A DNA stretch of 64,000 nucleotides from Chloroflexota bacterium (GCA_029782365.1 JAKOUW010000096.1:651432-715431); one strand, 5' to 3'. Shown: positions 9,278-19,600, numbered from the stretch's first letter. The notes: generated by a model not told the origin, from the sequence alone. Translations and numbers: made by a program.

Positions 9278-9496
9278 ATAAAATCCTCCAGGTTGATCCT
9301 CTGCAAAGCCGAGGCGCAAGGCAAACAGCCTCCGCGCCCGGCCTTGCAGGCTTACACGTGCTTGTGTCTGTATGGCAATCAAGCGAATCCGACTGCCCCG
9401 CTGTGCGGCCGTTTGCCAGATAAATTCAGGCAAATTGCATCCAATTCATATTTTATCGGAAACCGCGCAAATCCTCAAGCCTTTCATTCATTCACA

Positions 9497-10795
9497 TCAA
9501 GGCAGGCCGCTTTCCTCCGGGGCAGTCGGAGCAGGCGAAAGTTCAGCCAGGCGGCTTTCTTCACGGCCAACGCCGCGCGCGTACAGCAGTGAGTTGGGCA
9601 AGAATAACAGACCTGCCGTCATCAGCGCGGCGCGCAGCGAGCGGTTGCCCTGCCAGCCCACCAGCGGCCCGCCCAGCACTTGCCCCAGGGCATTGCCCTG
9701 GCTGGTCATGGAAAGCACGGTGGCGCGCGCCTGGCTGCCCACCGCCTGCACCTGGAAGGCGCCGAACAAGGGCCAGATCAAGGCGCCGGCCACTCCGCGC
9801 AGCAGCAGCGCCCCAACCGCCAGCGGGAATGAGCCGGCCAGGGCAAAAACCACCGTCGCTCCCACCGAAAGCACATTGAGCACAGCCAGGGCCTGGGCTG
9901 TGCGCCGGCGGTCCTGGCTGAGCGGCTCCAACCGCGCCCGCAGGCGCGCTACCACCAGCAGGTTGATCAGGCTGGCCGCCAGGCTGATCACGCTGAACCA
10001 GGCCACCGGCTTGAGCGCCCCCAACCCAGGCAGAGTGAGCGCCGGGAAGACGAAGTTCCCCGCCAGGTGGGCGTCGCCCAGGCGGTCAAAGCCCTCCGAA
10101 GCCGCGCCAATGATGAAATTGATCAGCACCAGCCAGATCAAGAAAGGCTGGCCGCGCATCACCTGCGCGCCCAGGCGAAAAGTGGCCAGCATAGCCGGCA
10201 GGCCAGCACCTGCGCTGTGCGCGGCCGGGTGAAAATTCTTTTCGGGCATCACCACAGCCAGGCCGCAGAAAAGGAGTACGTACAGCAAGCCGCCAACCAG
10301 GATAGGCAGATCCAATCGAAAGGACGCCAGCACTGCGCTGGCCAGGATACCCAGGATGCCCAGCAAACGGTTAATCTGCCCAGACTTCAGGTAAACCCGT
10401 CCCACCTGCGTTTCGCCCACCTCATCGGCCAGCCAGGCATCGGTGGCCCCAGATAGGAAGGTGTAGCCCAGCCCGCAGACCACCTGTGCGCTGATCACGA
10501 CCAGGAAAGACCGCGCCAGGCTGGTGATCGCAAAACCGATCCCCAGCGTCAGCACGCCCAACAGCACCGACAGGCGGCGCGAATACGTGTCAGCCACCAC
10601 CCCTGTTGGCACCTCAAAGAGTAAAATCGAGCCCTCCAGCGCCGTGCCCACCAGCACGAGTTCCAACGGCTTGAGACCCACGACCGTGAAGTAAAACACG
10701 GTCAGATAGACGAACATGGTTGAGTCGAACAGCGTCATGGCGCCGCTCAACAGGTAATACGTTATTTCAGCATTCAATTTGAAGCGAGCAAACAT
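9497..10795 (-). CDS. Major facilitator superfamily transporter, probable efflux type
   Basis: A 432-residue protein with about 12 hydrophobic segments. The loop after helix 2 carries a motif-A-like PTGVVADTYSRR, and the second conserved stretch GATDAWLADEV is typical of MFS drug-exporter-like proteins. The substrate cannot be read from the sequence. The gene lies behind an unusually long leader of about 260 nt that contains a strong promoter, a 28-codon reading frame and two tandem terminator hairpins, an arrangement often used for antibiotic- or ligand-induced exporters. That makes drug efflux the likeliest role, as an inference. The ATG has only a moderate GGAG site 11 nt upstream. Confidence 0.82.
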   Translation of the reverse strand: MFARFKLNAEITYYLLSGAMTLFDSTMFVYLTVFYFTVVGLKPLELVLVGTALEGSILLFEVPTGVVADTYSRRLSVLLGVLTLGIGFAITSLARSFLVVISAQVVCGLGYTFLSGATDAWLADEVGETQVGRVYLKSGQINRLLGILGILASAVLASFRLDLPILVGGLLYVLLFCGLAVVMPEKNFHPAAHSAGAGLPAMLATFRLGAQVMRGQPFLIWLVLINFIIGAASEGFDRLGDAHLAGNFVFPALTLPGLGALKPVAWFSVISLAASLINLLVVARLRARLEPLSQDRRRTAQALAVLNVLSVGATVVFALAGSFPLAVGALLLRGVAGALIWPLFGAFQVQAVGSQARATVLSMTSQGNALGQVLGGPLVGWQGNRSLRAALMTAGLLFLPNSLLYARGVGREESRLAELSPAPTAPEESGLP

Positions 10796-10836
10796 CGAAA
10801 TGACATCTCCAGTTGTATTCCAGCCCCACGGATGTA

Positions 10837-10869
10837 AACAAAAAACCGCGGGGTTTCCCTGCGCCCGCG
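10837..10869 (-). terminator. Second leader hairpin, intrinsic terminator before the MFS gene
   Basis: On the minus strand the arms CGCGGG (10864-10869) and CCCGCG (10847-10852) enclose an 11-nt loop and are followed by a run of Ts, interrupted by one G (10837-10845). The 5' arm can also pair with the 3' arm of the upstream hairpin. Confidence 0.65.
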
Positions 10870-10870
10870 A

Positions 10871-10904
10871 TTTTAAAAAGAAACGCGGGTGGAGCGCACC
10901 CGCG
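10871..10904 (-). terminator. First leader hairpin, intrinsic terminator before the MFS gene
   Basis: Perfect 8-bp arms CGCGGGTG/CACCCGCG (10884-10891 and 10897-10904) with a 5-nt loop are followed on the minus strand by TTTCTTTTT. It lies between the leader reading frame and the transporter, so it would stop transcription unless prevented. Confidence 0.7.
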
Positions 10905-10944
10905 GAAGTCTCAATTCACAGAGGAACACACTGCCAGGGCGCGC

Positions 10945-11031
10945 TCACACAGGACAATTTACCGGGTGTGCGCTGCTTAGCGCTGCCATCCCGGCTTTCT
11001 GCCTGCTGGTAAAAGCCCTGTTGTGTTGCAT
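10945..11031 (-). CDS. 28-residue leader peptide upstream of the MFS transporter
   Basis: A short frame, MQHNRAFTSRQK up to the stop at 10945, starts 5 nt after an almost perfect ribosome site (AAAGGAGG, plus-strand 11036-11043). That site is stronger than the transporter's own. It sits just downstream of a perfect sigma70 promoter and just before two tandem terminators. This layout suggests a regulatory leader whose translation affects hairpin formation. No hydrophobic or membrane character is seen. Confidence 0.6.
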   Translation of the reverse strand: MQHNRAFTSRQKAGMAALSSAHPVNCPV

Positions 11032-11064
11032 GTGTGCCTCCTTTCGTTTGGATTATCGATAAAG

Positions 11065-11092
11065 ATTATAGTCATTCTCGAGAAAATGTCAA
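11065..11092 (-). promoter_or_regulatory. Perfect sigma70 promoter with palindromic operator in the spacer
   Basis: On the minus strand TTGACA (11087-11092), a 16-bp spacer and TATAAT (11065-11070). The spacer contains the perfect 10-bp palindrome TTCTCGAGAA (11075-11084), a likely repressor site because a dimer there would block RNA polymerase. It drives the leader peptide and MFS transporter. Confidence 0.75.
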
Positions 11093-11153
11093 GCGAGAAC
11101 CAAAACCTGCCGCCCTTATGCAGTGAATCTGCCGCTCCGACCCAGGTGCCGTC

Positions 11154-13259
11154 TTATGGCAGGCTGGCGCAGCGCAAACCAAGGTTGGAATAGCTGTAAT
11201 CAAAGGGTTCATAACCCCGGTTAGCCGCCCGCATAACGGGATCCTGGTCAAACCACGATCCGCCGCGCATGACGCGCTTATCGCCGCTTTGCGGTCCGAT
11301 CGGATTATTCTGCGGAGAGACGCTGTAATAATCGAAGCCATACCAATCATTCACCCACTCCCAGACGTTGCCGGCCATGTCCAGCGCGCCGTATGGGCTG
11401 GCGCCACCCGGGTAACTGCCCACTTTGGTCGGATCGCCGATGTATTGGTTGTAATTGAGCAGGTTGAGATTGGGATTATCGTCACCCCACGGATAAATCG
11501 CGCCGTTCGTTCCACGCGCCGCTTTTTCCCACTGCGCTTCGCTCGGCAGTTTGCGCCCAGCCCATTTGCAGTAGGCCGCCGCATCGTTCCAGGTGACATA
11601 GATCACCGGGTAATCGGCGAGGGCCGGGTCGCTGTAGTAAGGCGCTGTGTTTTTCGAATCCAGCGTTGGCGGGGGGCAAGCATTCGCCGCCACACAGCGG
11701 GCATATTGTGCATTGGTCACTTCGGTGCGGTCAATCCAAAAGTCGTCCAGGTACACATGGTGCTGGGGAGTCTCATTTACAAAATCGCAGGTGGGGCAGT
11801 CTGCTTTCAGCGCTGCCACCTGGTCTGCGGTGCTGCCCATCAGAAAATCCCCGGCCGGCACAAAAACTTGCACCATATCATCATGGGGGGAAGTGCGCGT
11901 TTGGATATTGAGCGCGTGACTTTGCAGCGCGGTCGGGTTGGCCGATACAGTTATCTCGGCCGTGGTTTGGGTGGGCTGTTGGCTTTCGGCTGTCGGCGGG
12001 ACAGGCGAGGGGGCAGTCGTGGGAGCAGATGTCGGCCGGGCAGGTCCCTGGCTCAGCATCCAGAAGCCGCCGCCGGCTAGGCCGACCACCAGGCATATCA
12101 CCACCAACACCCCGGCCACGCCCAGCCAAACCCAAATCGGGATGCCTTTCCGGGCAGCGGGGGTGGGCGGCGGCACTGCCGGACGCGAGGGGTGGGAATC
12201 TCCTATTCCTGGAGTGGGCAGCGGCACGGCCGGCCGCGAGGCAGAAGACTGCATCGCACTTCCGGCGGCGCGCCCACCGCCGGCGTTCTGCTGCGGCAGG
12301 GCCGTCGTTTGGGGAGGCCCTTCCTGCGCCGTTCTACCCGCAGGCTGGGCGCTGGCGCCTATTCGCTGCGCAGGCCGGGCATCCATCACGGTATCCGTCG
12401 TGTAAAAGCCGCTTTGCACCTGCGGCACTTCGGCCAGGTCATCCAGGGCTGAGGCAAAAGCATTCATGTCCGCATAGCGGTCATTTGGATTCTTGGCCAG
12501 CGCTTTGAACAGCACCGCCTCAACTTTTTCTGGCAAATCAGGCACGAACAGCCGCGGGCGCGGCAGGGGGTCTTTGATCTGCATGAACATGACCGCCATC
12601 GGAGTATCCGCTTCAAACGGGCGGCGGCCGGTGATCAGCTCATAGTAAACAACGGCCAGCGAGTAAATATCTGCCCGGGCGTCCACCCCCTGCCCCAGGC
12701 TCTGCTCCGGCGCCATGTAAGCCGGTGTGCCGATGCCCACTCCGGTGCCGGTCAGCGTGCTGGCCTGGTCGCTGGTCATGATCTTGGCGATGCCAAAATC
12801 GGTCAGCATTGGCTCGCCGGTCTCGGAGAACAAAATATTGGCCGGCTTGACATCCCGGTGAATGATGCCTCTCCCGTGCGCATACGCCAGCGCCCGCGCC
12901 ACCGGCGCCAGCAAGGCCGCAGCCTGGCGGTAAGGCAGCGGTTTTCCCAGGCGCGTTTTCAGCGTGCCGCCGGGCAGCAGCTCTTCCACCAGGTAAGGTG
13001 AACCTTCAAAACTGCCGAAATCAAAGATCTTGACGATATTGGGGTGCGCCAGAGCCGCCAGCCACTTCGCTTCACGCGTGAAGCGCTCCAGCATTTGATC
13101 CATATCTGATCCGCTGAACAAGTCGGTGCGAATCACTTTGAGCGCCACGTAGCGCTCCAACAGTGTGTCGCGCGCTTTGAAGACCAGCGCCATGCCCCCA
13201 TCGCCCATTGGCTCGATGAGGTGGTAACGCCCGATAGATTGTCCGGCTGAAATTGGCAT
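11154..13259 (-). CDS. Membrane Ser/Thr protein kinase with extracellular FGE/SUMF1-like domain
   Basis: A 701-residue PknB-type receptor kinase. Residues about 8-275 hold the kinase: a glycine loop (GDGGMA), the VALKVIR lysine, HRDVKPANILF catalytic loop, a DFG and an APE-like segment. A Pro/Ser/Gln-rich juxtamembrane region leads to one membrane helix (about residues 375-400), then a Pro/Thr linker. Residues about 455-701 form a formylglycine-generating-enzyme-like (C-type-lectin-like) domain with PAGDFLMGS, DRTEVTNAQYA, LPSEAQWEKAARG, DMAGNVWEWVND and a final RVMRGGSW block. In such fusions the outer domain usually acts as a sensor or binding module, not as a sulfatase activator; that is inference here. 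It is followed 91 bp upstream in the genome by another FGE-containing gene on the same strand. Confidence 0.9.
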   Translation of the reverse strand: MPISAGQSIGRYHLIEPMGDGGMALVFKARDTLLERYVALKVIRTDLFSGSDMDQMLERFTREAKWLAALAHPNIVKIFDFGSFEGSPYLVEELLPGGTLKTRLGKPLPYRQAAALLAPVARALAYAHGRGIIHRDVKPANILFSETGEPMLTDFGIAKIMTSDQASTLTGTGVGIGTPAYMAPEQSLGQGVDARADIYSLAVVYYELITGRRPFEADTPMAVMFMQIKDPLPRPRLFVPDLPEKVEAVLFKALAKNPNDRYADMNAFASALDDLAEVPQVQSGFYTTDTVMDARPAQRIGASAQPAGRTAQEGPPQTTALPQQNAGGGRAAGSAMQSSASRPAVPLPTPGIGDSHPSRPAVPPPTPAARKGIPIWVWLGVAGVLVVICLVVGLAGGGFWMLSQGPARPTSAPTTAPSPVPPTAESQQPTQTTAEITVSANPTALQSHALNIQTRTSPHDDMVQVFVPAGDFLMGSTADQVAALKADCPTCDFVNETPQHHVYLDDFWIDRTEVTNAQYARCVAANACPPPTLDSKNTAPYYSDPALADYPVIYVTWNDAAAYCKWAGRKLPSEAQWEKAARGTNGAIYPWGDDNPNLNLLNYNQYIGDPTKVGSYPGGASPYGALDMAGNVWEWVNDWYGFDYYSVSPQNNPIGPQSGDKRVMRGGSWFDQDPVMRAANRGYEPFDYSYSNLGLRCASLP

Positions 13260-13350
13260 GTGATTTGACCTTATTTGGCAGGATATTCAGGGCATATTGT
13301 AGCATTTTTTTGCCCCGGCCGCATAAGGTCTCTTGCCTCAATTAATAATT

Positions 13351-16300
13351 TCAGGGCGTCATGGCGCAGCGAAAACCGATGTCGAAGGTATACGCTGTCC
13401 AATTGTACGCACCCCGTTGGCCAGACAGAGGATAGGCATTCGCGAAGCCCCCACCCCGCAGCACCCTCGAGCAGTTGACATTCACGCAGGTGGTAAATTC
13501 TGGATCGCGGTACGGCGAAAAACTGTAATAGGTGGGCCAGAAATAATCATCGACAAATTGAGCCACATTCCCGGCCATATCTTTCACCCCGTATGGGCTT
13601 TCACGTGAATATATGCCCACGGGAGTTGTATCTCCGGGCGAGGTTGCAGATCCGGTGCAGTAATAACCCGTTGAGGTTCCTTCGTTCCACACCTCAAGGT
13701 TGCCATCTAAGCACGTCGGCGACGAATTGCCCCATGGGTAGGCGCGCAGATCGCCGCTGCGAGCTGCATTCTCCCACTCGGCCTCGGTGGGCAGGCGGGC
13801 ATGCCGCCAGGTGCAGAACTGCTTGGCCTGGATCGAGTTCACGTAGATCACCGGGTAGTCGGCGAAAACCAGGTTGCCGTAGTAACTCGGGCGCGAGAAT
13901 GAATTGCTGTGCGCCGGGGGTGAGCAAACGCCTGCGGACACACATTGGGCATACTGGCTGTTGGTGACCAGGTTGCGATCGATGTAATAGCCATCCAGGT
14001 ACACCGGGTGCAGGGGCAAAGCTTCAGACTGGCACTGCCGGCCGCCGTTGGATATGGGATCGCAGCCCATGTGGAATTCCCCGCCTGGAATGTAAACCAC
14101 ATCCGTCGCCAAAGAGCCGCCCTGGCGCAGGAAATTCAGCTTGATGAAGTCATTCAAGGAAACACGCAGAGCGCTGGGGCTGAAGCTCTCTCCGGCTTTC
14201 ATGGCATAAACTGTGTAATTGCCGGGCGGCAGGCTGCCAAACTGGTAAATGCCGTCCGCGCCGGTCACCATTGTGTAGGTGGTGGACACTGCTTGGGTGT
14301 GAGAGATCTGGCCCAGCGTGCTGTCCGCCTGCACTGCGCTGCCTTCTGAAAGCAGGGGCAGGAAAATCGCGCCGCTGCCAAAGCGTTGGTAATGATCGAC
14401 ACTGATTTGGAAAGCAGTTTGTCTTTCCTCCAACACCTGCAGGGCCCTGCTCTGGTCGCTGAGCACCAGGTTCGCCAGCTTGAACGGCCCATTCTGTCCA
14501 GCCCGGTACAGATCAACTGCCGGAAAAGACAGCACCAGCGCCGCGCCGCCGGTCGACGCTTCGATGAAGGCGGTGGTGTGCGAGACCAGGCCCTGGCTCC
14601 CATCCAGCAGGTCGGCAGACAGGCCGTAGCGCCCGCTGGCGCTCACCACCAGCGTGGCGGTGATATCCAGCGAGCGGTAAAAATAACTGCCGCTGAACAG
14701 CGGTCGAGCCAGCGAGGCAAAGCTGCCGGTCAACGCTGCCGAGCGTAGGCTGACCAGGAAGGCCCTGTCCAAACTGCGCTCAAACGGCTGGCTGTTCGCG
14801 GTTCCTCGCGCATCGATCGCCAGGCTGGCATAACCAGGCCTGTTCTGGATGAACGAAGAAGCAGAGAATTTGCCCGCTCCCATGCTTGCCAGCGGAATGT
14901 GAATCGCCGCTCCACCGCTGTAAATCAGGGTGGCTGTGACCTGCGCACTGTTCAGCACACCGCCCTGCAGGCTGGCGCTGATCACGGCTGTCTCTCCGGG
15001 CAAATACCACTCACGGTCGCTCTTGGCGTTGAAAACCAGCGGCGAAGGAAAGGCGGCAAACGAGCTGGACGCCGTTCCAGCGGGGGGCAGGCTGGCGCCC
15101 TCAAGAATCATTTTCCACTCACCGCCGGCCGCTGCCGCGAAGGTGTACGCAAGATCGTTCGTCCCCGCAGTGTAGGTGATGGCTCCCGTATGGCTGGCCG
15201 CGTATACCGGGTCGATCAGCGTCCCGAGCGGGCTGCGCAGGGTAAGCCTCTCTGTCCCGCTCAACCATTGTGCCGCGAACAGCGCCGGGCCGGCCGGCAC
15301 TGACACGGAGTGTGTGATTGTTTGCCCGGGCTGAATAAATTGGTGATCCATGGCTGTTCTCTGCCAGGCAGAGCTTTCCGGCGCGGCAGGAGCGGCCGGC
15401 AGGCTGGCGCACAAGTCCTGGTTCAAGAGCAAGATCGGCCGCAGGCATTCGCTGAAACTGCGGCTGTCTGCCGTGGCTAACTGCGGCGTCTGCCGGGCGT
15501 TGAAATATGTCCACACATAGCCGGACGGACTGCTGAACAGCAGGCTGTAGTTTTCATCGGTGGCATACGCATGCACCTGGCCTCCGGTATCCGCCAGGCC
15601 CAAACCGCTGGCCAGCGAGGTGAAGCCATCGTTCGGCGTGCCAGCCAGTGCGCCGCTGACCGTTCCCAGAGCGCTGCGGCTCTTCAATGGGCTGGCGCCG
15701 CTGACCACGAAGTAGCGCACACCTGCCCGGCGGTGCGGGTGATCCAGGTTGAACCCCGCCATGCCGGCAGGCGATTGATCGCACAACCCCGGTTGGCGGT
15801 TCGAACAGAAATCACCCAGCGGCAGGCCAGAGGCAAAAAACGCCACCTCATCCTGCGGCAGTCCAGTGTTGGGCGCGCCGAACATCAAAAGGGCATCCAC
15901 ATCGCCGCGGTAAGATCCACCCTCAATATAAGCGCGGCTGATCAGCCCGCCCATGCCGTGCGCCACCAGGTTTACCTTTTTTGCGCCGGTCTGGTTGATG
16001 ATATCTTCGATTTGCTGGCTGAGTAGAGCGGCGTTAGCCTCCACCGGAGCTGTGTAGCAGGGATTCGACACGATATGCGCATAATACACTGGCCCAAACT
16101 GTCTCAGCAGATCATCCACCTGGCCAAAATATGCGTCATCCTGGCCTTTGGAAGGCAGGTAAGACTGCGCAGTGCAGCCTGTCGTCTGCGGTGGGTAGCC
16201 CATGAAGCCGGGCACCAGCAGCAGCGGCGCGCGATCCAGGACAGCGGTGACTGTGACGCCATCAATGGTCGAATAATCTGCATCTTTTACCTGCCCTACC

Positions 16301-16422
16301 AGGGAATAATTGGCCGGCGCAGCCGGCTGCGCCGGCCTTTTCCCGACAGCCAGGCTGCCGGTAGAAATAAGTAATCCTAGAACGAGGACAAAACCCAAAC
16401 TGCGGATCAATCGACGTCTCAT
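13351..16422 (-). CDS. Secreted lipase-like protein lacking the nucleophile serine, with C-terminal FGE-like domain
   Basis: A 1023-residue exported protein. GGAGG precedes the ATG at 16422, which begins a signal peptide (Arg-rich start, Leu/Val core to about residue 33). Residues about 45-330 are an alpha/beta hydrolase of the triacylglycerol-lipase type: LLLVPGFMG holds the oxyanion strand, and the nucleophile elbow reads VAHGMGGLISRAY. Lipases have Ser in the third position of HSMGG; here codon 156 is GGC (Gly), so the domain is probably catalytically dead. A beta-rich middle part follows, then a carboxypeptidase-regulatory-like module (DGIYQFGSLPPGNYTVY), then an FGE-like domain from about residue 770 (YIPGGEFHMGC, LPTEAEWENAARS, DMAGNVAQFVDD, RVLRGGGFA). 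A binding or scaffolding surface protein is the likely role. Confidence 0.82.
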   Translation of the reverse strand: MRRRLIRSLGFVLVLGLLISTGSLAVGKRPAQPAAPANYSLVGQVKDADYSTIDGVTVTAVLDRAPLLLVPGFMGYPPQTTGCTAQSYLPSKGQDDAYFGQVDDLLRQFGPVYYAHIVSNPCYTAPVEANAALLSQQIEDIINQTGAKKVNLVAHGMGGLISRAYIEGGSYRGDVDALLMFGAPNTGLPQDEVAFFASGLPLGDFCSNRQPGLCDQSPAGMAGFNLDHPHRRAGVRYFVVSGASPLKSRSALGTVSGALAGTPNDGFTSLASGLGLADTGGQVHAYATDENYSLLFSSPSGYVWTYFNARQTPQLATADSRSFSECLRPILLLNQDLCASLPAAPAAPESSAWQRTAMDHQFIQPGQTITHSVSVPAGPALFAAQWLSGTERLTLRSPLGTLIDPVYAASHTGAITYTAGTNDLAYTFAAAAGGEWKMILEGASLPPAGTASSSFAAFPSPLVFNAKSDREWYLPGETAVISASLQGGVLNSAQVTATLIYSGGAAIHIPLASMGAGKFSASSFIQNRPGYASLAIDARGTANSQPFERSLDRAFLVSLRSAALTGSFASLARPLFSGSYFYRSLDITATLVVSASGRYGLSADLLDGSQGLVSHTTAFIEASTGGAALVLSFPAVDLYRAGQNGPFKLANLVLSDQSRALQVLEERQTAFQISVDHYQRFGSGAIFLPLLSEGSAVQADSTLGQISHTQAVSTTYTMVTGADGIYQFGSLPPGNYTVYAMKAGESFSPSALRVSLNDFIKLNFLRQGGSLATDVVYIPGGEFHMGCDPISNGGRQCQSEALPLHPVYLDGYYIDRNLVTNSQYAQCVSAGVCSPPAHSNSFSRPSYYGNLVFADYPVIYVNSIQAKQFCTWRHARLPTEAEWENAARSGDLRAYPWGNSSPTCLDGNLEVWNEGTSTGYYCTGSATSPGDTTPVGIYSRESPYGVKDMAGNVAQFVDDYFWPTYYSFSPYRDPEFTTCVNVNCSRVLRGGGFANAYPLSGQRGAYNWTAYTFDIGFRCAMTP

Positions 16423-16648
16423 CACTGCCTCCTTCGATCGAGCCACCGTTCGGGACCAGGGACGCTAACAGGCTACAGGATTATGTCTGTGCTCCCAAAC
16501 CGGTGAAAAAAAGGATGATGATTACCTAATATATGCATTATATGATCTTTAATCTCCGATTTATATTAATGGATATTAATAAATTGAATCGCCTCGGGGT
16601 ACAGCGCCGGCGGCTTGCTCGATTTCTAATAATCCTTGCTGATCTGCT

Positions 16649-19600
16649 TTATTTTCTAATCACCGGAATCATGACAATGTACTTCGTCTGCGCAACAACC
16701 ACCTGGGAGACTGCATCTCCGCCGGCGTTCACTGCCCGCAGGCGATAAAAGAACTTCGAACCAGGCGGCAGGTTGGGGTCGTTATAACTGAAGGCGCTGA
16801 CAGGCAAAGTGACAATGGCCGTCCAGGCGTCTGTGCCGGTGGTGGAGCGCTCCAGCGCGAAGCTGGTTTGGCCGCCGCTTGAAGCGAGCCAGGTCAGTGT
16901 GATGTTATGCAGCCCAATGGAGATGACGCTCAGATCGATCACCGTGGTCGGTGCGCAGGTGGTGGTAACGCTTGCGGGCGCGCTCCAGCCGCTGGATGAA
17001 TACGGGTTGCTGCTCAGGATGCGGTAGCTCAGCGTCACGCCGCAGGGGGCGTTCAAGTCGCGGAAGCCGGTCTCCTTTTCGCTGGCGCTGCCGATCGTCG
17101 TCCACTCGCCTGCCGGCGAATCCTTGCGCTGGACAGTGTGCGCCGCGGGCGGTTGGCTGCGATCAGACCAGCTGAGATTCACCAGGCCCTGCAAACCGGC
17201 CTGGGCGCGCAGCTCCGGCGTGCACAGCAGAGGGGCTGTATCCAGCTCGCCGCTGGGCGTCGAATCGCCGCCTGCATTGTAGGCAATCACGCGGAAGGTG
17301 CTCACCTGCCCGCAAGACAGCCCACTCACGGCCTGGCTGGTGACACCGCTGGTGGTGGTGTAGATATCCGTCCAGCCGTTTACAAGATCCAGGCGCTGCA
17401 CAGCGAAGCCGTCTTCGTTGGCCGAATTATCCGCCCAGGCCAGGGTCAGGCCTGTCAGGCTGGCGGCTGTGCGCGCCAGGCCAGAGGGCGCCGCCGGTGG
17501 GCAGTCGTATGTGGAAGCGGAGGCGTTCGGCGTAGAAGGTCCCTCGCCGCCCAGGTTAAAAGCCGCCACGCGGTACAGGTAATTATGCCCGCACGCCAGG
17601 CGTGTGTCGCTAAATTCGAACTCATCGGCTGCTGTGGATCCGATAAGCGTCCAGACCTGGAACACTCCGGACGGTGAGCGGTAAACGTTGTAACCGTCCA
17701 CCACCCCGCGCGCCAGCGAAGCCCTCCAGGAGACGTGGATTGCGCTGCCAGATATGGCGTGCGCGCTGATTGCGCTGGGAGCCGGCGGTGGACAGGGCGC
17801 CGCCTTCACCAGCAGAGCGGGCGTGTACGCCGATGTGTAAATCGGGAAGATGGTGTGCACCGCCCGGATGTGGTAAAAATATTTTTGCCCACATTGAGCG
17901 GTGGTGTCCAGGTAAGTGCGCAAAATTCCATCCGGCGAAGCCAACGGCGACCAGACGAAAGACCGGCCGATGGGCACGCCGCGCTCGATGTCGAACCTTG
18001 TGACCAGTTGGCCGCGGTTGATGTCCCAGGTCAAGGCGATACCATCAGCCCCGCCAACACCCTGGAAATTGACCGGCACGCCGGGGTCGCAGGCTGAGGT
18101 AGCGCCGCTGGCGGTGGCATACGGTTGAGCCGAATTACCGGCGCCGTTGTATGCATAAATGCGGAACGTATAGCTGGCCGAACAGGTCAGGTTCTTGACC
18201 TGGGCGCTGTTTTCGTCCGGCCCAAGGGTTGCCGCCAACTGCCAGGTTTCACCCACCTGGCGCTCGATCTTAAAGCCCCACTCGTTGTCGCTGTTGTCAT
18301 CCCAACCCAAAAGGATTGAATCGGGATAGTTGACCGAGTCATCCTTGGCCAGGTTGGTCGGGGCGGCCGGCGCCGTGCAGGCCGCCGGATGCGCCAGCAG
18401 TGGGGCGCTTTCACTGCGCCCGCCGTTGTTGTAGGCCGCCACCTTGTAACTGCTGTCTGCCTCGCCGCACAGCAGTCCCGTCACATTGAAAGTGGTGGTG
18501 TTGGCCGCTGCGTGGGCCAGCAGCGTCCAGCTTCCAGCCGGCGGCAGGCGCCAGACTTCGAAGCCGTCTTCGCCGTTGCTGGCCAGGTTCGAATTATCAA
18601 TCCAGCTCAGATTGAGCGAGGTTTGCCCGGCTGAGTAGCCCAGGCCGCTGGGGGCAGGCGGCGCGCACAGCGGGCTGTTGATTGCTACCGAAGGGCTGGA
18701 AGGCGAAGGGCCGCTGGCGTTATAGGCATGTACAGAATACACGTAGGTCTTGTAACATCCGGCCGAAGCATCCGTGAAATCGGCGTCATCGGCAGTTGTG
18801 GTGCCAACCAATAGCGGTATGGTGTACACCAGGCCCACCTTTTGCCTGCGGTAGATCTTATAACCGCTCTCGTTGGCTACATTGGACCAGTTGAGCTGGA
18901 TTTTGTAGTTATCAATGAACGCATACAAATTGGCCGGGGCAGCCGGCGGGCAGACTTGCGAAGCCAGGGTGAGCGTGTTAGAAGGGTCCGAGAGGTTGGC
19001 GCCGTTGCCAGCCTGCACGTAGATGTCATAGGTTTTGCCGCAGGCAGGCGTGGGCACATAGGCGATCACCCGGTCGCGCTCCACATCCGCCAATGTGTCT
19101 GCGCCGCCGTCGGTGGGAGAGAGCGTGATGCGGTAGTAAGTCTCTCGGTTGGAATAGTCTTTCCAGGCCAGTTGGAAATACGGATCGCCGCTGCCCGTGA
19201 TCAACATACCGGCCAGGCTGCCGGGTGTGCCCAAAGCGCCGGGGAACGGCCCCACGTAATACGACATGGCCGGGTCGCCGTACAGGTTAAAGTCGTAGTT
19301 GTTCTGAGCATTGCGGGCGGCGTCGGTGGGGAACAGCGAAGCGGCATAACTCAGGGCCATGCCGGCCGGATCGCCGTTCATCAGGCGCTTGACGTAGTTG
19401 TAGCCCTTGCCGGCGGCAGAGGTGTAGGTGGTGGGCAGGTTGGCCAGCGTCTCGCCTGAGGAGTCCAACCAGGTGATGCGGGATGCGCTGACCGTGGAGA
19501 CTGCCCCATTGCGCAGCAGGCTGTAGCCGATGTTGTTGGCGCTCTCCGGGTAGCCGTTCAGGCACGAGTTGTGGTAGGTGAAGGCTGGCATGGCGTCGTT

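Noticed and set aside
11154..16422. Diversity-generating retroelement acting on the FGE-like domains
   Set aside because: FGE-like C termini are common DGR targets, but I see no reverse transcriptase, no template repeat and no near-identical copy of either C-terminal region in the window.
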